DNA of 64,000 nt from an uncultured Roseateles sp. (lineage in GTDB: Bacteria > Pseudomonadota > Gammaproteobacteria > Burkholderiales > Burkholderiaceae). The stretch's first letter is position 1; every line of letters starts with the position of its first letter. The translations under genes were made by a program, and so were the position numbers. Under the pieces are notes generated by a model. It did no database searches. It was not told where the DNA came from and saw only the letters and a list, made by a program, of their open reading frames with translations. The stretch is from NCBI GenBank assembly GCA_946886855.1, contig CAMPJJ010000003.1, positions 1 to 64,000 of the forward strand. The letters are read 5' to 3'. Shown in pieces: positions 37,362-45,697 of this stretch.

Positions 37362-38612
37362 TCACCAGGCGGGCACCTCGTTGATGGCCAGCAGTTCGGC
37401 GGCGGTGCCGACACCGCGCACCGCGCGGCGCCACCATTGCGAGAAGGTGTCGCAGGGCGGATCGACCGGCGGGAAGAGCATCGGCGTGGGCAGCCAGTCC
37501 GCCGACGGCATGAGCCACGGCGCCAGGTGGGGATCCAGCCGACCGCGCACGCTGCGCGCACCTTGAAGCGCCACACGCAGGGCGTCTGCATCGCCCCGCC
37601 AACGCCAGGACGTCAGCGCCGCCATGCGACTGTCCACGAACTGCCACCGTCGCTCGCTCCAGGGCCACGCCCGATGGAAGTCGGCCAGGTAGAGCCCCAC
37701 CACCACGGTGTCTGGCGACAACCCTGGCGGCAGGTCGCCGAGGCTCCATGGATGCACCAGCCACACCTCCCGCCCCTGGACTTGCGATGCCTCCGGCGCC
37801 ACGGCGTCCACCCCCGGCGGCGGTTGATCGAACTGCGCCGGCTCGGTGACACCGGTCGTGTCGACGTCCGCGGACTGGGTCGATGCAGACGCTGCGCTCA
37901 CGGCAGACGAGCGGGCCAGGCGTTCCAGCGCCTCGTAGCTGGTGTCGATGACGCTGCCCGGACTGTGCCAATCGGGCGGCGCATGACGCGCCACGTTCTC
38001 CGCATTGAACAGATAGGGCTTGGTGCTGCCCGTGCCCGCGACCCATTGCCAGCTCAGGTGGTTGCTCGCCAGATCGCCGTCCAGCAGATGCGCGTACAGC
38101 CAGTCCGCGCCGGCGCGCCAATGCACCTTGCGCAGGTGCACGACATAGCTGGCCAGCCACATGCGCGCATGGTTGTGCAGCGTGCCGGTGGCATACAGCT
38201 CGCGCACGGCCCGGTCGATCACCGGCACGCCGGTGCGGCCCTGGCGGATGTCGCCCGGCAGCGTCCGGGCATAGGCGTCGTCGGGCAACGGACCCGCATG
38301 CAGCGATCGCAGGATCGCCTCCCCCCGGTGGTGCCAGACATGGCGGAAGAACGCGCGCCAGCCGAGTTCGTAGACGAACTTGTGTTGCACGTCCAGCGGA
38401 TGCCGCGCGGTCACCTCGGTCAGCACCTCCGCGAGCGTGATGAAGCCGTGGGTGAGGTAGGGCGACAGCCCGCTCACGGCGCCGTCGAGCGAGTTCCGCG
38501 TGCGGGCATAGGCCGACGGGCGCACCGCCGCCATCCGGGCGCGGGCGGCCGCCATCGTCGGCATGGACGACGTCGGGGACGCGATCGCCGGCGGGCTCGG
38601 CCACTCAGCCAT
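37362..38612 (-). CDS. Photolyase/cryptochrome-family protein, domain order apparently permuted
   Basis: 416 aa from ATG 38612, which overlaps the DUF2256 stop by 8 bp. The FAD-binding photolyase domain comes first (about 30-225): GLSPYLTHGFIT, WRAFFRHVWHHRGE, GVPVIDRAVRELYATGTLHN and LASNHLSWQWVAGTGS. The Rossmann antenna domain normally at the N-terminus is missing there. After an Ala/Ser linker (about 235-275) a region starting EVWLVHPWSLGDL and including RRWQFVDSRMAALTSWRW looks like that antenna domain. If so, the two domains are swapped. It likely binds FAD; repair or signalling is not decidable. Flanked by DUF2256 and SDR genes. Confidence 0.8.
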   Translation of the reverse strand: MAEWPSPPAIASPTSSMPTMAAARARMAAVRPSAYARTRNSLDGAVSGLSPYLTHGFITLAEVLTEVTARHPLDVQHKFVYELGWRAFFRHVWHHRGEAILRSLHAGPLPDDAYARTLPGDIRQGRTGVPVIDRAVRELYATGTLHNHARMWLASYVVHLRKVHWRAGADWLYAHLLDGDLASNHLSWQWVAGTGSTKPYLFNAENVARHAPPDWHSPGSVIDTSYEALERLARSSAVSAASASTQSADVDTTGVTEPAQFDQPPPGVDAVAPEASQVQGREVWLVHPWSLGDLPPGLSPDTVVVGLYLADFHRAWPWSERRWQFVDSRMAALTSWRWRGDADALRVALQGARSVRGRLDPHLAPWLMPSADWLPTPMLFPPVDPPCDTFSQWWRRAVRGVGTAAELLAINEVPAW

Positions 38613-38772
38613 GGCTGGCCTTGGCGCGCCGGCAGGCATCCGAGCAGTATTTGACCTCGGCCCAATTCCTGGCCCAGCGTCGGCGCCAGGTCATCGGCAG
38701 TCCGCAAGCGGCGCAGGGCTTGCTGGGGAGCGAGGTCTTGTTGCCGCGATGGGCCGCTGCGGACGGTTTCAT
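38605..38772 (-). CDS. DUF2256 small zinc-ribbon-like protein
   Basis: 55 aa from ATG 38772; an in-frame ATG at 38784 overlapping the preceding stop is also possible. The DUF2256 signature is complete: SKPCAACGLPMTWRRRWA, then VKYCSDACRR, with four cysteines in two CxxC-like pairs plus aromatic and basic residues. The family is small and usually encoded next to photolyases, with unknown role. Spacing is very tight on both sides, so it is translationally coupled with the FAD oxidoreductase upstream and the photolyase-like gene downstream. Confidence 0.88.
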   Translation of the reverse strand: MKPSAAAHRGNKTSLPSKPCAACGLPMTWRRRWARNWAEVKYCSDACRRAKASHG

Positions 38773-38773
38773 C

Positions 38774-39853
38774 TTAAACCGCATGTTTCGGCAACACCGG
38801 CACGTCGGTGGTGGTGTCGCACATCGCTTCGGCCAGCGACCGCGCCGAGAGGAACGCGCCCTCCACGCCGGAGCTGCCGAACAGATCGCCGCAGACCCCC
38901 AGCCCCAGCCGGCCGTCCCACCAGTGCCGTGCGGACGGCCCTGACCCGTGGCCGGTCGCCGGCGGCAAGGCATAGCGCCAGCGATGCACCACCGCATGGG
39001 CCCAGCGCACCGACTCGCCGAGGTAGACCTCCAAGGCCGTGCTCAGTTGATGCTTCACCCACTCGGCGTCCTGCTCCAGGTTCAAGCGGCTCCAGCCCGG
39101 TCGCGCATGGACCACCCAGTGCGCCTGGCCGTCGACCGCCACGCGGCCGGGCCGCCGGTCATTGCGGATCACCCAGGCCAACGGCCCCTGCGCAGGCCGC
39201 GCCAGCGCCCAGGGACGGTCGGAGGTCGACGCCGCATCGTCCGCGCGCGCCACCCCCATCAAGGTCCAGCATGGCTGCATGGGGATCAGGGAGGCAAAGC
39301 GCGCCCAGTCTTCATGGTGGCGATTCAGCAGCGGCGCGGCCTGGGCCGGCGGTACCGCCAGCACCACGGCATCGAAGGCCTCCGGGTGGGTGAGCCCCCC
39401 TGCGGACAGGCGCCAGACCTGGCCCTCACGTTCCAGCCGGTCGACTGCCAACGACCAGTGCGTCCCCGCACCGGCCAGCAGGTGGCTGCTCAACGCGGGC
39501 ATGTCCGGCACGGGCAGATAGAGTGCCGCGCCTTCCTCCAGGGGCAGGCTGTCCGGCGCCAGTGGAGGTGTCCACGGCGACACGCAGCCTGCCGCCTGCG
39601 CCTGCGACACGAACGCCTGGAACGCCTCGCTTCGCGCCGTGAAGCCGACCGCGCCGTGGTCGAGCCGGGCACGACCCAGGGCGCCGTCGTCCAGCGGCCA
39701 TTCCAGACGTCGCGTCGCCAGCCGCCCGCCGGGACCGCGCGCCTTGTCGAACACCTGGACCGTGTGGCCAGCCTCCATCAGCGCCTGGGCACAGGTCGCC
39801 CCGGCGACACCGGCGCCGATCACCGCCACTGAAGCGATTTCATGTTTCAACAT
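38774..39853 (-). CDS. NAD(P)/FAD-dependent oxidoreductase, renalase-like
   Basis: 359 aa. It has an N-terminal dinucleotide-binding motif (VAVIGAGVAGATCAQAL) with FDKARGPGGRLATRR, the typical FAD-binding follow-up of the renalase-like amine oxidase group, and a C-terminal FAD motif (LGLGVCGDLFGSSGVEGAFLSA). It is soluble. The substrate is unknown. First gene of a four-gene minus-strand operon that includes a photolyase-like protein, divergent from a MerR-family gene. In other proteobacteria such oxidoreductases are light-induced with phr genes; that is context-based inference. Confidence 0.85.
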   Translation of the reverse strand: MLKHEIASVAVIGAGVAGATCAQALMEAGHTVQVFDKARGPGGRLATRRLEWPLDDGALGRARLDHGAVGFTARSEAFQAFVSQAQAAGCVSPWTPPLAPDSLPLEEGAALYLPVPDMPALSSHLLAGAGTHWSLAVDRLEREGQVWRLSAGGLTHPEAFDAVVLAVPPAQAAPLLNRHHEDWARFASLIPMQPCWTLMGVARADDAASTSDRPWALARPAQGPLAWVIRNDRRPGRVAVDGQAHWVVHARPGWSRLNLEQDAEWVKHQLSTALEVYLGESVRWAHAVVHRWRYALPPATGHGSGPSARHWWDGRLGLGVCGDLFGSSGVEGAFLSARSLAEAMCDTTTDVPVLPKHAV

Positions 39854-39947
39854 GAGTCAATGCTACGGGCTCCGCCCCACTATTTGGCTTCAATGTTGCG
39901 ACATTCGCTCTAAACTGCGCTTCAATAACGATTCATCGTGAGGACCA
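39846..39947. promoter_or_regulatory. Divergent promoter with repeated TTCAA motifs
   Basis: GCTTCAAT occurs at 39887-39894 and 39919-39926 (32 bp apart, about three helical turns), and a related TTTCAACATG covers the oxidoreductase start at 39846. This is a reasonable operator array for the MerR-family regulator that starts at 39948. CGTGAGGACCA before 39948 is the ribosome site. Confidence 0.45.
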
Positions 39948-41090
39948 ATGCCAAATCCGCCTGCCTCCTCTTCGCCGTCAGCCACAGGTTCCGATGACGA
40001 CGTCTCGCTGCGGCGCAGCGGGGCGGTGGCGCGGATGCTGCGCATGCCAGTGGCGACGCTGCGGGTCTGGGAGCGTCGCTATGCCTTGACGCCGCCCCGG
40101 TGGTCGGCCGGAGGCCAGCGGCTGTATGGGGCGGATGACATTCGGCGCCTGGCCTTGATCAAGCAACTCACCGAGCTGGGCCACGCCATCGGCAGCCTGG
40201 CCGCGTTGGACATGTCGCAGCTGCAGGCGGTGGCCGCCGACCATGTCGGCGCACGTTCGGTCGCCACCCGACGTGACCACGCGCCGGGAGGCCTTGAATC
40301 GCCCTCGCCTTGGCGTCTGGCGGTCATCGGCGCCGCCCTGGGCGCTCGCCTCCAGCGGCCCGCCCTTCTCCGCCGACTCGGAGGCTTGGGCCGGACCGTG
40401 CAGGTGCTCGGCCCTTTCGACTCGATGGCCGACGCGGCCCGATCGCTGGCGCGCACCGACGTCGACACCCTCCTGATCCATCAGCCGCATCTGCATGCGG
40501 GCTGGCTCGCGGAACAGGAAGCCGCCGCGCCCGGGCTCATGGGTGTCCCGATGGCCGTGCTCTATGGCTTCGCGGCGGACGCGGTCTGCGAATCGCTGGC
40601 CGCGGTGGGCACCACCCTGCTCCGCGAGCCCCAGCCGGATGTGGTGATCGGCCAGTGGCTGCGGCAGGTCGGCGCGGAGATCGTCGATGAGCGCGAGCGG
40701 AACGCCGGAGCGCCCGGCGGCATGCCGGGCGAGGGGACCGGCGCGATGGCGACGCCCTCAACCCCCGGTGACCCGTGGCCCGCACGACGCTGGGACGACG
40801 AGACGCTGGTGGCCTTTGCCAGCCGATCCACGACCGTGGCCTGCGAATGCCCGCGTCATGTGGCCGAGCTGTTGATGCAGCTCTCCCATTTCGAGGGCTA
40901 CAGCGCCGATTGCAAGGACCGCGGCCCCGCCGACGCCGCCCTGCATGCCTACCTGAGACAGGTGGCGGCCGAATCGAGAGCGCGCTTCGAGGCCGCGCTG
41001 GAGCGCGTGGCGCAGCATGAAGGCTGGACGCTGCCGGCGCCGCGTCAGGGCGGACCGATCGCAACGTCGACCATGGCCTGGGCTTCCTGA
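39948..41090 (+). CDS. MerR-family regulator related to LitR/CarH
   Basis: 380 aa. The MerR helix-turn-helix is at about 20-90 (LRRSGAVARMLRMPVATLRVWERRY and GGQRLYGADDIRRLALIKQL). The C-terminal 250 residues keep a Rossmann-like pattern (GRTVQVLGPFDSMADAARSL...DVDTLLIHQPHL), like the B12-binding region of CarH/LitR light sensors. The canonical DxHxxG cobalamin motif is not seen, so B12 binding is doubtful. Divergent from the photolyase cluster, which it probably controls. Its 3' end overlaps the pgm 3' end by 46 bp (41045-41090). Confidence 0.82.
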   Translation: MPNPPASSSPSATGSDDDVSLRRSGAVARMLRMPVATLRVWERRYALTPPRWSAGGQRLYGADDIRRLALIKQLTELGHAIGSLAALDMSQLQAVAADHVGARSVATRRDHAPGGLESPSPWRLAVIGAALGARLQRPALLRRLGGLGRTVQVLGPFDSMADAARSLARTDVDTLLIHQPHLHAGWLAEQEAAAPGLMGVPMAVLYGFAADAVCESLAAVGTTLLREPQPDVVIGQWLRQVGAEIVDERERNAGAPGGMPGEGTGAMATPSTPGDPWPARRWDDETLVAFASRSTTVACECPRHVAELLMQLSHFEGYSADCKDRGPADAALHAYLRQVAAESRARFEAALERVAQHEGWTLPAPRQGGPIATSTMAWAS

Positions 41091-42697
41091 ACGATGGACT
41101 GCAGATGCGCCGGGCTGCGGAAGCTCTCCGCGTAGATCTTGTAGAGCGCCTCCGTGCCCGAGGGCCGCGCCGCAAACCAGCCGCCGGCCGCTTGGACCTT
41201 GATGCCGCCGATGGCGGCACCGTTGCCTGGCGCCTGCGTGAGGACCGCGTCGATCTGCTCGCCGGCCAAGGTGGTGGACCTGAGGTCCTGCGGTGTCAAC
41301 GCCGCCAGGCGGCGCTTCTGCGCCGGCGTGGCGGCGGCCGCCGTCAGGCGCGCCGAGGGCTCGCCCAACTGGGCGGCCAGTTCGGCATACAGCACCCCAG
41401 GATCTTTCCCCGTGGTGGCCGTGATCTCCGCCGACAGGAGCGCGGCGGTGATGCCGTCCTTGTCCGTCGTCCACGCCGACCCGTCGCGGCGCGCGAAGCT
41501 CGCGCCCGCGCTCTCTTCACCGGCGAATCCCAGGCTGCCGTCCAGCAATCCGGTCGCGAACCATTTGAAGCCCACGGGCACCTCGATCACGCGGCGATTC
41601 AGCCGAGCGGCGACCCGGTCGATCAGTGCCGTGCTGACGAGCGTCTTGCCGATGGCGGCCTGCGGGCTCCACGACGACCGTTGGCGGAACAGGTAGTCGA
41701 TGGCCACGCACAAGTAGTGGTTGGGCGGCAGCAAGCCGTGGGTCGGCGTGACGATGCCATGGCGGTCGTGGTCGGTGTCGCAGGCGAAGGCGACGTCATA
41801 GTCGTCCTTCAGCGCCGCCCAACGCGCCATCGCGTTGGCCGACGACGGATCCATGCGGATCTGCCCGTCCCAATCCAGCGTCATGAAACGGAAGGTGGGG
41901 TCGACGGACGCGTTGAGCACGTCCAGGTCGATCCGCCAGTGTTCGGCGATGGCGGCCCAGTAGTGGACGCCGGCGCCCCCCATCGGATCGACGCCGATGC
42001 GCAGCCCGGCGGCCCGGATCGCCGCCAGATCGATCACCTGATCGAGCTCGGACACGTAGCGGCTTCGATAGTCGTGGCGATGCGTCGTGGGCGCGTTCAT
42101 CGCCTGCGCCAGCGGGATGCGACGGACGCCCTGCAGCCCCGATTCGAGATAGGCGTTGGCGGCCTTCTGGATGGCGCTCGTCAGCTCGTCGCCGGCCGGT
42201 CCGCCGTGCGGCGGGTTGTACTTGTAGCCCCCTTCCCGCGGCGGATTGTGGGACGGCGTCATCACGATGCCGTCGGCGCGTCCGCTGCCGGGCAGGCGGT
42301 TGTGGCTGAGGATGGCGTGCGAGATCGCCGGGGTCGGTGTGAATTCGCCTTCCGGCGCCAGCATCACCTCGACTTCATTGGCGGCCAGGACCTCCAGCGC
42401 ACTGGCGCAGGCCGGCGCCGACAGCGCGTGGGTGTCCACGCCGAGGAACAGTGGACCGCGGATGTCCAGCTGTCGACGCTGATCGCAGATCGCCTGGGTG
42501 ATCGCCCAGACATGCCACTCGTTGAACGAGACGTCGAGGGCCGAACCGCGGTGGCCCGACGTGCCGAAGGCGACCCGCTGCCCGGGGACCGTCGGGTCGG
42601 GCCGGTCGGCGTGGTAGGCCGCGACGAGCGCTGCCACATCGATGAGGTCGGACGCCGCGGCCGGCTGGCCGGCCCGCGCGTTGATTTGACTGGACAT
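41045..42697 (-). CDS. pgm: Phosphoglucomutase (alpha-D-glucose phosphate-specific)
   Basis: 550 aa from ATG 42697 (another in-frame ATG at 42715). It interconverts glucose 1-phosphate and glucose 6-phosphate. The phosphoserine loop is TPSHNPPREGGYKYNPPHGG, the metal-binding loop is CDTDHDRHG, and the sugar-binding FAGEESAG and RPSGTEALYKIY motifs are present. These define the Pgm type related to E. coli Pgm. Isolated gene; the last 46 bp are shared with the convergent MerR-family gene. The universal stress gene lies upstream. Confidence 0.95.
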   Translation of the reverse strand: MSSQINARAGQPAAASDLIDVAALVAAYHADRPDPTVPGQRVAFGTSGHRGSALDVSFNEWHVWAITQAICDQRRQLDIRGPLFLGVDTHALSAPACASALEVLAANEVEVMLAPEGEFTPTPAISHAILSHNRLPGSGRADGIVMTPSHNPPREGGYKYNPPHGGPAGDELTSAIQKAANAYLESGLQGVRRIPLAQAMNAPTTHRHDYRSRYVSELDQVIDLAAIRAAGLRIGVDPMGGAGVHYWAAIAEHWRIDLDVLNASVDPTFRFMTLDWDGQIRMDPSSANAMARWAALKDDYDVAFACDTDHDRHGIVTPTHGLLPPNHYLCVAIDYLFRQRSSWSPQAAIGKTLVSTALIDRVAARLNRRVIEVPVGFKWFATGLLDGSLGFAGEESAGASFARRDGSAWTTDKDGITAALLSAEITATTGKDPGVLYAELAAQLGEPSARLTAAAATPAQKRRLAALTPQDLRSTTLAGEQIDAVLTQAPGNGAAIGGIKVQAAGGWFAARPSGTEALYKIYAESFRSPAHLQSIVQEAQAMVDVAIGPP

Positions 42698-42817
42698 GGC
42701 TCGCGCGTCTTCCATGGAGGGGATCGTTGCGACTGTGCGCGCGAGCGTGCCCGCTCGTCTGTTCGCTGACGCACGACGGCGCGCATGCAGGGGTGTGAAG
42801 TGACACCCCGTGGCCGG

Positions 42818-43273
42818 TCATCCCTCTCCTGGCGGCGGCCCGACAAGCAGGACGGGCACGGGGCTGTCTCGAAGCACCAGGGCCGCATCGCTGCCGAGGA
42901 CGAGCTTGGAGATGCCGCGGCGACCATGCGTGCCCATCGCGATCAGGTCGACGCGGTGGTCGGTGGCATCCTGGATGATCGCGCTGGCCGCATGTTCATC
43001 GAAGGACTCCCGGATGCGCATGGTCACCGCCAGGCCTCGATCCTGAAGTTCCATGGCGGCCGTGGCGAGCATGTCGCGCGCGGACGCTCGCCTGGACTCG
43101 AGCTCCTGACCCGCTCGTCCGTCGGGGTGGCCGGCGCCGAAGTCCGGGTAGGTGTCGAGCACGTGCAGCAGCGTGACCCGCGAGCCCATCGCCTGCGCGA
43201 CGACCATCGCCTCGCGCAATCCGCGCAGCGCGGTCCGGCTGCCGTCCAAGGGAACCAAAATGGCTGTGTACAT
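42818..43273 (-). CDS. Universal stress protein (UspA family)
   Basis: 151 aa single Usp domain. It starts MYTAILVPLDGS and ends with the ATP-binding loop GTHGRRGISKLVLGS followed by VPVLLV. The G-x2-G-x9-G-S pattern indicates an ATP-binding rather than UspA-like non-binding member. Cytoplasmic; the exact stress role is unknown. It lies 120 bp upstream of pgm on the same strand. Confidence 0.93.
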   Translation of the reverse strand: MYTAILVPLDGSRTALRGLREAMVVAQAMGSRVTLLHVLDTYPDFGAGHPDGRAGQELESRRASARDMLATAAMELQDRGLAVTMRIRESFDEHAASAIIQDATDHRVDLIAMGTHGRRGISKLVLGSDAALVLRDSPVPVLLVGPPPGEG

Positions 43274-43396
43274 GGTGGAGCGCCTTCGCGTAGGGGATCT
43301 GGCAATGGGCCACTGCCAGCCTTTGCGCTAGCCTGCGCCAACCTTCGGATCAATTCGGTACGGCAGCGCACCGAGAGCTTGAATCTGCCAAGTTCC

Positions 43397-43426
43397 GAAC
43401 ACCGCGGAACACTGCGGAACACCGCC
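43397..43426 (+). repeat. Three tandem 10-bp repeats before the esterase start
   Basis: GAACACCGCG, GAACACTGCG and GAACACCGCC follow head to tail and end 14 bp before the ATG at 43441. A one-turn period suggests a protein-binding array or a repeat that affects translation. Confidence 0.6.
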
Positions 43427-43440
43427 AGCATTGGAGCCCC

Positions 43441-44445
43441 ATGCACCGAGATACCGACACCCCCGCCGGCACCGTCCATCGCCTGACCCTCGACAGCGAA
43501 ATCCTCGCCGGCAACCTGGTCGGCGCCCCGACCCGACGCCGCGTCGATGTCTACATCCCGCACGGCCATGACGGCCGCGGCCTGCCGCTGCTCGTGGACA
43601 TCGTGGGCTTCACCGCCGGCGGTCCGGTGCACACGAACTGGAAGAACTTCGGCGAGAACGTGCCCGAGCGCCTGGACCGGCTGATCGCCGCCGGCGAGAT
43701 GCCGCCGGTGGTCGTCGCCTTCCCGGACTGCTTCACCCGGCTGGGCGGCAACCAGTACGTCAACTCGGTCGCCATGGGCCGCTGGGACGACTTCCTCCGC
43801 GACGAGGTGGTGAGCTTCGTCGAATCGCGTTTCCATTGCGGCGGCAGCGGCCGGCGCGGCCTGTTCGGCAAGTCCAGCGGCGGCTACGGCGCCATGGTCC
43901 ATGCCTTGCTGCATCCGGACTTCTGGGCCGCGGCGGCCGTGCATTCCGGCGACATGGGCTTCGAACTGCTCTATCGCCACGAATTCGTCCCGGTGCTGCG
44001 CGCGCTGGCCAAGGCGCCGGACATCGGCCGATGGGTGGACGCCTTCTGGGCCGGGAAGAAGCCCAAGGACAGCGACGTCCACATCCTGATGATGTTCGCC
44101 CAGGCCGCGAGCTTCGACCCGGATCCCTCGGCGCCCTACGGCGTCCGGCTGCCGGTGACTGCCGACACCTGCGAGCTGATCCCGGACCGTTGGGAGAACT
44201 GGCTGGCCTGGGACCCGCTGACGCTGGTCGAATCGCATGGCCGCGGCCTGAGCGCGCTCAAGGCGCTCTACATCGACTGCGGAGACATCGACCAGTACAA
44301 CCTGGTCTATGGCGCCCGCCGCATGCACAAGCGGCTGGACGCGATGGGCGTGAAACACGTCTATGAAGAGTTCGACGACAACCACACGGCCGTCGACTAC
44401 CGGATGGACGTCAGCCTGCCGATGCTGACGAAGGCGCTTTCATGA
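43441..44445 (+). CDS. Esterase, alpha/beta hydrolase (esterase D-like)
   Basis: 334 aa. The serine hydrolase elbow is GKSSGGYG, with the nucleophile near residue 143, after LPLLVDIVGFTAG and VVVAFPDCFTRLGG. The C-terminal acid and His are suggested by DCGDIDQYN and DDNHTAVDYR. The family includes feruloyl- and trehalose-type esterases (esterase D/putative esterase fold). No signal peptide is seen. Three 10-bp repeats lie directly upstream. Its last 35 bp overlap the convergent MscS gene. Confidence 0.82.
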   Translation: MHRDTDTPAGTVHRLTLDSEILAGNLVGAPTRRRVDVYIPHGHDGRGLPLLVDIVGFTAGGPVHTNWKNFGENVPERLDRLIAAGEMPPVVVAFPDCFTRLGGNQYVNSVAMGRWDDFLRDEVVSFVESRFHCGGSGRRGLFGKSSGGYGAMVHALLHPDFWAAAAVHSGDMGFELLYRHEFVPVLRALAKAPDIGRWVDAFWAGKKPKDSDVHILMMFAQAASFDPDPSAPYGVRLPVTADTCELIPDRWENWLAWDPLTLVESHGRGLSALKALYIDCGDIDQYNLVYGARRMHKRLDAMGVKHVYEEFDDNHTAVDYRMDVSLPMLTKALS

Positions 44446-45028
44446 GGGCGACTTCCGCCGACGTCCCATTCCAGCGCCTCAGCGCCCTCTGGAAGAACAG
44501 GCTGTTCGGCAGCTGCAGCATCGTGCCGTTCTGGGCATCGCCGCTCTCCAGCAGCGTGGTGTAGACCAGGTTGATGTCCACCACCCGGCCCTTCACGCCG
44601 GGCCGGTCGCCGGCCTCCAGCAGCTCGACGACGTCTCCGATCCGGAATGCATGCGTGATGTAGATCAGCAGCGTGCAGAACAGGTTGGACAGCACGCTCC
44701 AGGCCGCGAAGAACGCGACCGCGCCGACCGCCGCGAAGCCGGTGAAAGCCGTCCACAGCACCGATCCCGACACGCCCAGTCGTTCCAGCGACCACAGCAC
44801 GGCGCCGCCATAGACCAGCACGCCGATGCTGCGCAGGAACAGCGAGGCGACCTTCACGGGGAAGCCATAGCGGGTCGTCAGCCGGCGTGAGATGAGCCGC
44901 GCCACGCGCATCAGCAGCCAGGCGCCGAAGCCGATGATCGCCACCTCGATCACGGGGACGAAGATGTCCAGCCATTCGGCCAGCCACAGGGGGAGACGGT
45001 CGTGCAGGGATTGGTAGAGCTTGTTCAT
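44411..45028 (-). CDS. Small mechanosensitive channel (MscS family)
   Basis: 205 aa, shorter than E. coli MscS because the C-terminal portal domain is reduced. Three membrane helices are visible; the pore-lining TM3 is Gly/Ala-rich (TAFTGFAAVGAVAFFAAWSVLSN) and leads into the beta domain (FRIGDVVELL, GVKGRVVDINLVYTTL and LPNSLFF). It would open under hypo-osmotic stress. ATG 45028 (MNKLYQSLHD) is chosen because the first helix follows. Convergent and overlapping by 35 bp with the esterase gene. Confidence 0.88.
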   Translation of the reverse strand: MNKLYQSLHDRLPLWLAEWLDIFVPVIEVAIIGFGAWLLMRVARLISRRLTTRYGFPVKVASLFLRSIGVLVYGGAVLWSLERLGVSGSVLWTAFTGFAAVGAVAFFAAWSVLSNLFCTLLIYITHAFRIGDVVELLEAGDRPGVKGRVVDINLVYTTLLESGDAQNGTMLQLPNSLFFQRALRRWNGTSAEVALMKAPSSASAG

Positions 45029-45095
45029 GGCGCCGCAGATTACACGCCGATGTGAGCCGCTTGGCATCGCGCGCGCGCTCGACGAACATCGCGCC

Positions 45096-45464
45096 ATGAA
45101 ATTCGCTCAGACCACGCCCATCCTTCGCATCTTCGACGAAGCCAAGGCCCTCGAGTTCTACGTGCAGTTCCTGGGCTTCCAGGTCGACTGGACGCATCGC
45201 TTCGAACCCGGGCTGCCGCTGTACCTGCAGGTGTCGCGGGACGGCTGCGTGCTCCACCTCACCGAGCACCATGGCGACGCGTGCCCCGGCGCGGCGATGC
45301 GCATCCGGACGGACGACATCGAAGGCTTCCACGCGGAACTGATCGGCCGGCAATACGGCTATGCGCGCCCCGGGCTGGAGGACACGCCGTGGGGCTCCAG
45401 GGACGTGTCGGTGACGGATCCCTTCGGGAATCGGCTGACGTTCACCAACGCGGTGAGCACGTAG
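45096..45464 (+). CDS. Glyoxalase/bleomycin-resistance-type protein
   Basis: 122 aa VOC-superfamily protein. Paired beta-alpha-beta-beta-beta modules are indicated by ILRIFDEAKALEFYVQFLGF and VSVTDPFGNRLTF, with metal-ligand candidates in HLTEHHGD. The pattern fits bleomycin-resistance-like proteins of unknown substrate. Start ATG 45096 aligns with the family (MKFAQTTPILRI). Confidence 0.85.
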   Translation: MKFAQTTPILRIFDEAKALEFYVQFLGFQVDWTHRFEPGLPLYLQVSRDGCVLHLTEHHGDACPGAAMRIRTDDIEGFHAELIGRQYGYARPGLEDTPWGSRDVSVTDPFGNRLTFTNAVST

Positions 45465-45697
45465 GCGCCTGTCCCGTTTCTGCGGCCATCTTCCTCAAGG
45501 TGATCGCCGGCTGCTCGCCGCACGGAGCGCGCGATGGGCGGCAAACGCCGCGACCGTCGCGCGGTCCGGCGACTTGCACACGCATCGATCCACGACGCTA
45601 GTCATATCTCGGCGCTGCAGGCCGTCATTGTCCTGCCGTCTGCGCCATGGGGTCAGGACTTGTCCGCGCTTGTCGGTAAGCCGTGACGCGGGTCCGA
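45465..45697. other. Convergent intergenic region
   Basis: 233 bp between two convergent genes. It holds a GGTCAGGACTTG fragment (45651-45662), also seen at 4058 and in part near 27979. No gene or clear terminator was seen. Confidence 0.3.
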
